Shown here in pieces: positions 57,310 through 64,000 of a stretch of 64,000 nucleotides of DNA (positions are counted from its first letter, which is position 1; each line of letters begins with the position of its first letter). Where the stretch lies: contig JASBZB010000003.1 in NCBI GenBank assembly GCA_029983695.1, forward strand, positions 62,001-126,000, in the 5' to 3' direction. Below the pieces are notes generated by a model that was not told where the DNA came from, did no database searches, and saw nothing but the letters and a program-made list of their open reading frames with translations. This DNA is from Lutispora sp003527145 (GTDB taxonomy: Bacteria; Bacillota; Clostridia; Lutisporales; Lutisporaceae). Made by a program: the position numbers and the translations under genes.

Positions 57310-59556
57310 TTATTGACCAGTATGAGAATCTATTATCCTTTCATTTACCAGGCTCTTTAATATTTCCTCTTGATTTTCTGCTTCAGGAGAGAAGGAAGCA
57401 GTGCAATAAAAGCCGTTTTCTTTCCAAATGTAATCAGTTTCGCAAATTTTGCCTTCATATGTAAGTTCATATCGCAGGACATCTTTGCCGGAAATTGATA
57501 ATGATTGGGTTTTTATTTTATTTGATTCATCTGCTTTGCCAATGCTTAGCTCAAAGTATCCCTTTTCCCTTGCGTGATCATATATTTTAGAGCCTTCCCT
57601 TTGAACAAATGTGAGAGAGTCCTTGGGCAGATTGTAAATCATTACAAGCTCATAATTGATTTTGTTATTTTCTATATCTGAATCGGAGGATATACCTACA
57701 CTTGCATAGGATGCCTTTATATCTTTTGGAATAACTAATGGAAACTTAATAGGAAATCCCAAAAGAGTTTTTGCTTTTTCCAGATCTTCCTTATCATATA
57801 TTGATAATTGGCCGATTTCAGTGGAAATTTCGGGAGTTATAGGGGCATAATCCACATTTTTTATATGCGGCAGGTATTTTATAGATTCTGCGATCTTCAT
57901 CACATCTTCCTGGGATAGGTCTATTCTTCTGTTGATATTTCCTTTAGGTGTTTTTACATCCCAAGTATATTCTATACCATAGAATATGCCTTCATCCTGC
58001 CATAGGAAATATTTTTTTGTGCTTTCCCAACCGCTTCCATCAGCAACTATACTTGCAGTGATAGTAAAAATTGAGCCTTTTAGACTTCCATAGCCAAGCG
58101 GTTTCTCATCGCTCATGCATTCATTTTTTGCACTTTCTTTAAGAAATCCTTTTAGATCCTTTGTGGAAGCATGAAAAGTAAAGCTTGATCTTTTATCCAA
58201 TTTTTTATCAAAGAAAATCTTTACCGCATCTGCTCCTTCATAAGCTTTTATCATATGAAAAGCACTCGGAATATAGCCTGAAGGAACAAAATCTGGCACT
58301 TTGAATTTAAATCCTGCAACTTTTGCCATTTTATTAATATCATTGTAGGATTTTAGCGGTGCATCAATGAGAAATTCGGCCTTGTCTGCCGGAGCCTTAT
58401 CAATCAACATGCCCTGAGACTTTTCTGCGGTCATGGCGCCGCTGTCTGTTATGCTGCTGGAGCTCACAGCGTTTGTAAGGGTTATGCTTCCTATAAGTAT
58501 GCAGCATATAACCGCAGCCGCAGAAATTTTATAGGAACCTTTTTTAAATGCTTTGATCATATGAATTCTCCTTTTAATTTGATTTTTTGTTTCAAAAAAG
58601 CTTATCAGACTTAACTGACTATGCTCATTAAAAAACATCCTGGAAAGATTGACCATGGTCATACCGTATGGCATTATTTCTTCTTCTCCAAGTATCTCAA
58701 GCACATAGGCATCGCTGGCAATTTCTCTGAGCAGCTTCATCCTTTTTGCAGCAAACCATACCACAGGGTTAAACCAATGTATCATCACGGCTATTGTTCC
58801 CAATAGATTATAAACAGAGTCTTTTCTTTTGCAATGGACCAATTCATGCAAAAGGATATGCATAAGCTGTTTGCCGCTTATTTTGCTGCATATGCCTTCC
58901 GGCAAATAGATTCTGGGCCTTATAATTCCCGATATACAGGGACTTTTGAAACTTTCATCTGTGTAAATAGAAATACCGCTTTTTATTTCCAGTTTTTTTA
59001 AACAATCCTCCAGTAAAGAAACAATATCCGGTTCTGCAAGTCTTCTGAAATATATGGCTTTACCCTTAAATTTAAACATAGCTGTTAAAGCAGAAAGAGC
59101 CATAGAAAGGAATCCGGCAAACCAGGTCAGGGAAGCTATTCTTAAAGCGTATCCGGCCGAAGTTTCTTTTCCTTGATCATTTGAGTATTCCTCAAAGGAA
59201 AGCACATAGTCGTTTTCATAGTAATTCCTGCCATGATCTCTGTAGCTATTAACTTCACCGCTAATATCATGATCATACCCTTCTGCTGAAAAAGCGGAGG
59301 CATCCAAAACAGCAGTCTTTTTAGAGTCAATAAAATTTTGAATTTTTGCAGGTAAAAGATTTAATATGCTTAAAGGGCTTTCGGGAACTACCGGTGTAAG
59401 AAGCCTTATCAGAACTAAAAGCCATAATGCATGATGAAATCTTGGACCGATTCTATCATTGAAAATCAGTTTTATCAGTATTATGATCAATGATAAAATA
59501 CCGGCGGCTATCGAAGAATATAGAACCCAGAGAAAAAGCTTGCTTATCATATCCAT
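57310..59556 (-). CDS. BlaR1-type M56 membrane metallopeptidase with non-PBP sensor region
   Basis: This 748-residue protein has N-terminal membrane helices and an M56 peptidase domain with the zinc motif HELVH (residues 237-241). A membrane helix near residue 345 precedes a long extracellular region. That region is not the penicillin-binding domain of BlaR1. It looks like two DUF4367-type repeats, each with an F-x-V/I-P pattern (FKFKVPDFVPSGY and FPIKFPLVIPKDI). I chose ATG 59556 behind GGAGAGG, right after the blaI stop. It probably senses an unknown signal and cleaves BlaI. Confidence 0.88.
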   Translation of the reverse strand: MDMISKLFLWVLYSSIAAGILSLIIILIKLIFNDRIGPRFHHALWLLVLIRLLTPVVPESPLSILNLLPAKIQNFIDSKKTAVLDASAFSAEGYDHDISGEVNSYRDHGRNYYENDYVLSFEEYSNDQGKETSAGYALRIASLTWFAGFLSMALSALTAMFKFKGKAIYFRRLAEPDIVSLLEDCLKKLEIKSGISIYTDESFKSPCISGIIRPRIYLPEGICSKISGKQLMHILLHELVHCKRKDSVYNLLGTIAVMIHWFNPVVWFAAKRMKLLREIASDAYVLEILGEEEIMPYGMTMVNLSRMFFNEHSQLSLISFFETKNQIKRRIHMIKAFKKGSYKISAAAVICCILIGSITLTNAVSSSSITDSGAMTAEKSQGMLIDKAPADKAEFLIDAPLKSYNDINKMAKVAGFKFKVPDFVPSGYIPSAFHMIKAYEGADAVKIFFDKKLDKRSSFTFHASTKDLKGFLKESAKNECMSDEKPLGYGSLKGSIFTITASIVADGSGWESTKKYFLWQDEGIFYGIEYTWDVKTPKGNINRRIDLSQEDVMKIAESIKYLPHIKNVDYAPITPEISTEIGQLSIYDKEDLEKAKTLLGFPIKFPLVIPKDIKASYASVGISSDSDIENNKINYELVMIYNLPKDSLTFVQREGSKIYDHAREKGYFELSIGKADESNKIKTQSLSISGKDVLRYELTYEGKICETDYIWKENGFYCTASFSPEAENQEEILKSLVNERIIDSHTGQ

Positions 59557-59557
59557 A

Positions 59558-59947
59558 TTAAATCCTCTCCGCTTTCTTTTCTTCAAGAAGCTTTTGGAGC
59601 TTTTCAATCTCTTTGTCGGTTAAAGGTTCATCTTCCAAGAAGTTTGAAAAAAGCATGCTTACAGTACCGTCATATACTCTCTCAAGAAAAGACTTATTTT
59701 CAGCCTTTATACATTCCTTTTCGGATACTATGGGATGATATAAATAGTTGCGGCCGGATTTTTCAAAGCCTATTGCGCCTTTTTTAAGAAGCCTGTTTAT
59801 GAATGTTTTTACGGTCTGACCGGACCAATTCATTTTATCTGATAGAGATGATATTATCTCATCTGATGTTATAGGGCTGCTTTTCCATATAAGCTTCATT
59901 ATCTCCCATTCGGCTTCCGAAATCCTCGGAATATCTCCCACAAGCAA
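59558..59947 (-). CDS. BlaI/MecI family repressor
   Basis: This 129-residue protein has the winged-helix BlaI form (ISEAEWEIMKLIWKSSPITSDEII, then WSGQTVKTFINRLLKKGAIG) and a dimerisation tail with a cleavable region near SMLFSNFLEDEP. It is encoded first in the minus-strand pair; the stop is one base from the BlaR1 start. It should bind the two GTTTAC/GTAAAC palindromes upstream, until the peptidase removes it. An AGGAGGTATT site precedes its start. Confidence 0.93.
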   Translation of the reverse strand: MLVGDIPRISEAEWEIMKLIWKSSPITSDEIISSLSDKMNWSGQTVKTFINRLLKKGAIGFEKSGRNYLYHPIVSEKECIKAENKSFLERVYDGTVSMLFSNFLEDEPLTDKEIEKLQKLLEEKKAERI

Positions 59948-59970
59948 TACCTCCTATCTGCCATAACTTT

Positions 59971-60012
59971 GTTTACAATTGTAAACATTAATTTAAGTTT
60001 ACGATTGTAAAC
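59971..60012. promoter_or_regulatory. Two BlaI-type operators
   Basis: GTTTACAATTGTAAAC (59971-59986) and GTTTACGATTGTAAAC (59997-60012) are near-identical palindromes, 26 bases centre to centre. The TACA/TGTA core is that of BlaI/MecI/CopY operators. They lie upstream of blaI and could also affect the divergent DUF134 gene. Confidence 0.88.
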
Positions 60013-60053
60013 AAAATATGTCAAGTAAAATATTTCTATTTTCTAAAAACATA

Positions 60054-60109
60054 TTGACAGAAGTGAAAATCAGATGTATTATTAGTTATGAGCATATGCA
60101 CATAACTAA
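60054..60109 (+). promoter_or_regulatory. Promoter with a 28-bp palindromic operator before the DUF134 gene
   Basis: TTGACA (60054-60059) and TATTAT (60077-60082) are 17 bases apart. Immediately after lies a 28-base palindrome (60082-60109) with one mismatched pair, made of TTAGTTATG, GCATATGC and CATAACTAA. It covers the expected start of transcription. The helix-turn-helix DUF134 protein encoded next is a candidate for its binding protein. Confidence 0.78.
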
Positions 60110-60122
60110 ACGAGGTGATAAA

Positions 60123-60461
60123 ATGCCTAGGCCAAGGAAATGCAGAAGAATAGAATTTATGCCCGACAATCAATATTTTTATCCTAAATCCAAAGATTTC
60201 GAAGAGGTCATAATCAGTTTTGAAGAGGTAGAAGCTCTCAGACTCTCTGATCTTGAAGCTATGGAACAAGATTCTGCATCTGAAAAAATGAATGTTTCCA
60301 GAGGTACCTTTCAGAGAATTATTAATTCTGCCAGACATAAAATTGCAGATGCCATTATAAATGGAAAAGCAATTAGGATAGAAGGCGGAGATTATGAGCT
60401 TATGAGCGGCAATGGGAATGGTATGGGTCATTGCAGGAGATTCAGAGGAGGCAGAGACTAA
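60123..60461 (+). CDS. DUF134 family DNA-binding protein
   Basis: This 112-residue protein starts MPRPRKCRRIEFMP, the opening of DUF134. A sigma-4-like helix-turn-helix follows (EVEALRLSDLEAMEQDSASEKMNVSRGTFQRII), with a C-terminal GMGHCRRFRGGRD tail. DUF134 proteins occur with NifX/NifB-type and DUF5320 genes, as here. It is likely the regulator of this cluster, and its two Cys and His could bind a metal. I chose ATG 60123 behind GAGGTGAT; an in-frame ATG at 60018 lies upstream of the promoter. Confidence 0.9.
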   Translation: MPRPRKCRRIEFMPDNQYFYPKSKDFEEVIISFEEVEALRLSDLEAMEQDSASEKMNVSRGTFQRIINSARHKIADAIINGKAIRIEGGDYELMSGNGNGMGHCRRFRGGRD

Positions 60462-60503
60462 AGGAGATAATCACATGCATCTCTATAAAGAGGAGGTGTA
60501 AGA

Positions 60504-60725
60504 ATGAGAGGATGGAATATGAGAGAGCAGGGTCCTAACCCCTATCCCTTTTGCAGATGCAATCCTTCATTGCCCTCCAGAAGAGCAATGAGAGGCTATT
60601 ATGCAGAAGATATGAGTATTTTTTCTGTGAATGAAGCTGAGTATTTAAAAGGCACCGCAGAATATCTCAAAGGCCAATTGGATGCTGTAAACAAAAGACT
60701 TAAAGATATCGATAAAGCAGAATAG
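60504..60725 (+). CDS. DUF5320-like small protein
   Basis: This 73-residue protein has an N-terminal Pro/Cys region (GPNPYPFCRCNPSLPSRR) and a C-terminal helix (EAEYLKGTAEYLKGQLDAVNKRLKDI). That pattern is typical of DUF5320 proteins encoded with DUF134 and NifX-like genes. The role is unknown. An AGAGGAGGTG site precedes the ATG. The next gene lies after a 169-base A+T-rich spacer. Confidence 0.75.
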   Translation: MRGWNMREQGPNPYPFCRCNPSLPSRRAMRGYYAEDMSIFSVNEAEYLKGTAEYLKGQLDAVNKRLKDIDKAE

Positions 60726-60894
60726 TTTTTACCTTAAACTTCAACAAATTTATTGAAATATAATAAATAGAAAGTTATAATTTAATGAGATGCATGTGTA
60801 TTTTTTATCTGGGAGATGTGACTCAATGTATACATAATTTTGTTGATAAGAATAGAGAAGTGCGTCCGTATTAAAATTTAAAGGAGGGTTTTTC

Positions 60895-62448
60895 ATGTCT
60901 TTTAGTCCATCCTTAGGCAGTACAGTTACAAGCACCAAAATGCGAACGCCTGAAAAACTATCGCCTTTTTCAGGGATGTGTTCCGTTTGTACCGCGGATT
61001 GCATAGGAAGCTGTGAAATCGGTTATTCCGCTATCCGGGGGGAGGAGGCCCTTTATCCTGTCGGAGCCGACAAAAGCCAATTTGCATCGGAAAAGGATTA
61101 TCCGGTAGATTTTTCGCATTTCAATATCAATGGACATGTATTTGGCGCATCAGGCATTGATGCGGATACATGCAAGGCCAGCTTCCCTAACGTGGATATC
61201 GGCACTGCGGTGGGGATTGAGAATCCAATCAAACTAAAAGCACCTTTTATTCTTCCGGCTATGGCCAAGCTGAATTGGCCCGACTACTATGCGGGTGCTG
61301 CTCTGTCAGGAATAATGGCAGTCATCGGTGAAGATGCAGTGGTCAAAGACGCAGAACTGCAAATGAGCAATAATAAGGTAGTAAAATCTCCTCTTTTGGA
61401 GAAAATGATTAATAGCTTTAATAGATATCATAATGGCTATGGTGATATTGTACTGCAGGCTAATGTGGATGATGAACATATAGGAGTTTTAGATTACGCA
61501 ATAAAAGAATTGGGAGCAGCCACGGTAGAGCTTAAGTTCGGGCAGGCAGCCAAAGGCATACAAGGCATGGGTTTTGTATATAATCTGGAGGATGCTTTGG
61601 AATTTCAGAAAAAAGGATATTTAATAATTCCGGACCCTTCTGATCCGATAGTTCAGGAGAAGCATAAAAAAGGCATCGGCCCTCACTTTCAAAGAATAGG
61701 CAAGCTTCCCATGTGGAACGAAGAAATGCTGGAAAAAAGAATAGCTCAATTGAGAGAGCATGGAGTAAAGCGTATTCTCTTTAAGATGGCGGCTTTTGAC
61801 CCGGCGGATATTATAAGGGTGCTGAAGGTTGCTTCGAACAATAAGATTGATCTGGTTACCTTTGACGGCGCCGGAGGAGGTAGCGGAAACAGCCCGTGCA
61901 AGATGATGAATGAATGGGGCTTGCCGCCTGTATATATGGAAAGCATATTATATGATATATTAAATGAGATGAAAGATAAAGGCTATACCTTGCCAAAAGT
62001 CGCTGCAGCCGGAGGCTTTGCAATGGAGGACCAGATTTTTAAGGGCCTTTCCTTAGGGGCACCTTATATTTCCATGATCGCCATAGGAAGAGCCGCAATG
62101 GCTGCAGCTATGGCAGGCAAAAGAGCAGGGGAATTGATAGCTAAAGGAGATATACCTAAAGATTTGCAGAAATATGGGAATAGCCTGTCGGATATTTATA
62201 GAGATGTGAGGCTGCTGAGAGATACCTATGGCTTTGATGCCGACAATATTTCTCCCGGAGCTATCGGGGTATTTTCTTATATCAACCGGGTTTCTACAGG
62301 ACTTCGCCAGATGATGGCGCTGAACCGTAAATTTGCTTTGGACAAAATAGAGCGTAGTGACATAATAGCCCTTACTAAGGAAGCCGGTGAAGTGTCAGGT
62401 ATTTCAACGATTATGGATTACAGGAATAGAATAAGAGAGATGATATAG
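60895..62448 (+). CDS. FMN-binding glutamate-synthase-like protein
   Basis: This 517-residue protein contains the FMN-binding barrel of glutamate synthase (about 100-480), with KAPFILPAMAKLNWP, LVTFDGAGGGSGNSPC and PKVAAAGGFAMEDQIFKGLSLGAPYISM. It has an N-terminal cysteine group (MCSVCTADCIGSC). The class lacks the glutaminase domain and is annotated as glutamate-synthase-related; its reaction is not established. The N-terminal cysteines suggest a metal or Fe-S site. An AAAGGAGGG site precedes ATG 60895. It lies within the DUF134-to-NifX-like cluster. Confidence 0.88.
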   Translation: MSFSPSLGSTVTSTKMRTPEKLSPFSGMCSVCTADCIGSCEIGYSAIRGEEALYPVGADKSQFASEKDYPVDFSHFNINGHVFGASGIDADTCKASFPNVDIGTAVGIENPIKLKAPFILPAMAKLNWPDYYAGAALSGIMAVIGEDAVVKDAELQMSNNKVVKSPLLEKMINSFNRYHNGYGDIVLQANVDDEHIGVLDYAIKELGAATVELKFGQAAKGIQGMGFVYNLEDALEFQKKGYLIIPDPSDPIVQEKHKKGIGPHFQRIGKLPMWNEEMLEKRIAQLREHGVKRILFKMAAFDPADIIRVLKVASNNKIDLVTFDGAGGGSGNSPCKMMNEWGLPPVYMESILYDILNEMKDKGYTLPKVAAAGGFAMEDQIFKGLSLGAPYISMIAIGRAAMAAAMAGKRAGELIAKGDIPKDLQKYGNSLSDIYRDVRLLRDTYGFDADNISPGAIGVFSYINRVSTGLRQMMALNRKFALDKIERSDIIALTKEAGEVSGISTIMDYRNRIREMI

Positions 62449-62522
62449 CACTTCTTTTCCCTATTTGCAACGATTGATTAGTATGCTAATATTAAAAAAG
62501 AAATATTTAAATGGTGATTATT

Positions 62523-62942
62523 ATGTTTGACGAATGTACAGGACTCTATACCATAGGCACGGTTGCTCGCCTTATAGGCGAGCATCCGGAAACCCTGAGG
62601 GTATGGGAGAAAAATGGCCTTATACAGCCTGACAGGCAGGGCTATCAAAGAAAATATTCCAATAATGATTTAAAAAGGCTGAAATTTATTAAATTTTTGA
62701 TGGATGAAAAGGGTCTTAATATTGCGGGAGTAAAGCATACTATTTCCATGTATTCTTGCTGGTTCAAAAAGGATTGCCGGGGAGGAGCCCACAAAAATAG
62801 TCCGGTCCCGATAAATGAGGCAAAGCATTGCTGGAAGATTGAAGGAACGTATTGCATGATAGCAAGCGATAAAGCAGAGATGTGCAATACCTGTGAAGTG
62901 TATAAGAATTGCACTAATTGCAATGGGTGCAGAAGCAGATAA
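62523..62942 (+). CDS. MerR family regulator with cysteine-rich tail
   Basis: This 139-residue protein has an N-terminal MerR-type winged helix (YTIGTVARLIGEHPETLRVWEKNGLIQP). Its C-terminal tail has nine cysteines (for example MCNTCEVYKNCTNCNGC). The tail is unlike ordinary MerR proteins and could hold a metal or Fe-S cluster, as in the distant SoxR. Its place next to the FMN enzyme and an NBP35-type Fe-S scaffold supports redox or metal sensing, which is inference. I prefer ATG 62523 to an in-frame GTG at 62511 because a GGTGAT site lies just before it. Confidence 0.82.
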   Translation: MFDECTGLYTIGTVARLIGEHPETLRVWEKNGLIQPDRQGYQRKYSNNDLKRLKFIKFLMDEKGLNIAGVKHTISMYSCWFKKDCRGGAHKNSPVPINEAKHCWKIEGTYCMIASDKAEMCNTCEVYKNCTNCNGCRSR

Positions 62943-63013
62943 ATTTTATTTGTCCAAAACTTCAAAGAATTTATTTAATAAATATAAATAATAATATATA
63001 GGAGATGGGTTTT

Positions 63014-63871
63014 ATGGATAAGAATAAATGTGAATGCGAAAACATGAGCTGCGAGGAAGGAGCTGGCTGCTCAGGAGGCTGTGGAGATGCACAGATAGAA
63101 AATGATTTCAGTATCAAGGCTCATAAGTTGAATTCAATAAAAAGAGTGATAGGAGTGGTCAGCGGAAAGGGCGGAGTAGGAAAGTCCCTGGTGACCTCCG
63201 CTCTTGCAGTCCTGGCAAGGAGAAAAGGCTATAAAGCGGGAGTTTTGGATGCGGATATTACAGGACCTTCAATACCCAGGATGTTTGGTATAAACAGGAG
63301 GGCGATGTCCTCTGACTCAGGCATATTGCCGGAGAAAACCCATAATGGCATAAAAATAATGTCTGTAAATTTATTGCTGGACAGTGATGATTCTCCCGTG
63401 ATATGGAGAGGGCCTCTTATATCCGGTGTGGTGAAACAGTTTTGGTCTGATGTCATCTGGGGAGAAATAGACTACTTATTCCTTGACATGCCTCCGGGAA
63501 CAGGGGATGTGCCGCTGACAGTATTTCAATCCATACCTTTGGACGGCATCATAATAGTGACTTCTCCCCAGGATCTGGTCCATATGATAGTACGAAAAGC
63601 TTACAATATGGCAAAATCCATGAATATACCCGTATTAGGCATTGTAGAAAATATGAGCTATGTGAAATGTCCGGATTGCAGTAAAGAGATTAAAATTTTT
63701 GGAGACAGCCATATAGATGATATTGCAGGTGAGTTGGGGATTGAGGTTCTTGGCAGAATGCCAATAGATCCTTCTATAGCTGAGGCTTGTGATAAAGGTG
63801 AAATCGAAAAGCTGGACAATGATTATCTATCCGGAGCTTTGGACTTTATAGAAAAGAATCTCAAACCGTAA
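63014..63871 (+). CDS. Mrp/NBP35 family Fe-S cluster carrier ATPase
   Basis: This 285-residue P-loop ATPase has the deviant Walker A motif VVSGKGGVGKSLVTS and the conserved DADITGPSIPRMFG and DMPPGTGDVPLTVFQ. The C-terminal CPDC pair (VKCPDCSKEI) binds a bridging Fe-S cluster. The N-terminal cysteine-rich extension (CECENMSCEEGAGCSGGC) is as in NBP35. It should assemble or carry Fe-S clusters for other proteins. I chose ATG 63014 over ATG 63005 because GGAG at 63001-63004 needs more space. A NifX-like gene follows. Confidence 0.92.
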   Translation: MDKNKCECENMSCEEGAGCSGGCGDAQIENDFSIKAHKLNSIKRVIGVVSGKGGVGKSLVTSALAVLARRKGYKAGVLDADITGPSIPRMFGINRRAMSSDSGILPEKTHNGIKIMSVNLLLDSDDSPVIWRGPLISGVVKQFWSDVIWGEIDYLFLDMPPGTGDVPLTVFQSIPLDGIIIVTSPQDLVHMIVRKAYNMAKSMNIPVLGIVENMSYVKCPDCSKEIKIFGDSHIDDIAGELGIEVLGRMPIDPSIAEACDKGEIEKLDNDYLSGALDFIEKNLKP

Positions 63872-63906
63872 ATTATTCCAAAATTATTATAGGGAGGTTG
63901 TTCATT

Positions 63907-64000
63907 GTGAAAATTGCAATACCTTCGGAGGGAAAAAGCCTTGAAAGCCCTGTTAATCAAAGCTTTGGAAGGACAGAAACCTTTATTTTAGTGGATGTCA
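63907..64000 (+). CDS. NifX/NifB-type cofactor domain protein (partial)
   Basis: The window ends in the first 31 codons of this gene, which starts at GTG 63907 behind a GGGAGG site. The residues KIAIPSEGKSLESPVNQSFG, then TETFILVDV, match the N-terminus of the dinitrogenase iron-molybdenum cofactor family (NifX/NifY/NafY type), often encoded with Mrp/NBP35 and DUF134 genes in anaerobes. No nitrogenase genes are seen, so a role in nitrogen fixation is not implied. Confidence 0.82.
   Translation, partial: MKIAIPSEGKSLESPVNQSFGRTETFILVDV

Noticed and set aside
60018..60122. N-terminal extension of the DUF134 protein
   Set aside because: The extra 35 codons cross the promoter and palindrome; the family starts with MPRPRK and has its own ribosome site.

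Overview
The window reads as the chromosome of a flagellated, anaerobic, low-GC Gram-positive bacterium of the Clostridia. The evidence is A+T-rich intergenic DNA, strong AGGAGG-type ribosome binding sites, frequent GTG and TTG starts, Firmicute riboswitches (FMN, cyclic di-GMP class II, a metal-ion type), SLH-domain surface proteins, a SipW-type signal peptidase, Rex, flagellar genes, and redox enzymes typical of anaerobes. No rRNA, tRNA, transposase, prophage or CRISPR array was seen. The species cannot be named from the sequence.

Layout. 0.3-6.1 kb: a dTDP-sugar operon that should make an N-acetylated 3-amino-3,6-dideoxyhexose plus dTDP-L-rhamnose, probably for glycosylation of flagella or surface layer. 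6.1-9.3 kb: small motility-linked genes, a CBS protein, a RelE/ParE-type toxin-antitoxin pair and a Memo/AMMECR1 fusion. 9.5-13.0 kb: a PAS-GGDEF-EAL protein and the AmmeMemoRadiSam radical SAM enzyme. 13.1-16.1 kb: late flagellar genes (flaG, fliD, fliS, FlgN-like). 16.1-17.9 kb: a structured RNA resembling the raiA motif, a zinc-ribbon gene, a cluster of DnaA-box-like sites and hpf. 18-20.7 kb: an unknown protein, a 25-residue hydrophobic peptide gene inside an inverted repeat, an HD-GYP protein and a DUF5317 protein. 21-33 kb: secA, prfB with its frameshift, a chemoreceptor, thrB/thrC/ACT, asparaginase and tex.

33-39.8 kb is the most distinctive region. A cyclic di-GMP class II riboswitch with an overlapping terminator precedes sipW, three secreted TasA/camelysin-like proteins, an SLH-anchored protein and a coiled-coil/proline-rich protein. 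With the GGDEF-EAL and HD-GYP genes upstream, the window holds candidate makers, degraders and a sensor of cyclic di-GMP beside a surface-fibre operon.

39.9-50.2 kb: an amidohydrolase, an FMN riboswitch with ribU, tsaE, a tsaB-rimI fusion, an ECF sigma/anti-sigma operon, tsaD, a type I toxin-antitoxin locus too small for ordinary gene calling, and an isocitrate dehydrogenase-GntR operon with a palindromic operator. 50.2-57 kb: an ABC-F ATPase, rex, a riboswitch-controlled oadB with a 42-residue oadG-like gene, a P-loop/Asp23 fusion, an OGG-type glycosylase and a DUF554 protein. 57.3-60 kb: a BlaR1/BlaI-type pair with two operators. 60-64 kb: a metal/Fe-S cluster (DUF134, DUF5320, FMN-binding glutamate-synthase-like, Cys-rich MerR, Mrp/NBP35, NifX-like), with a 28-bp palindrome over the DUF134 promoter.

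Five intergenic regions between 20.7 and 48.5 kb carry copies of one composite dispersed repeat. Two copies contain a nested, inverted-repeat-bounded element in opposite orientations, and one of these lies in the leader between the FMN riboswitch and ribU.
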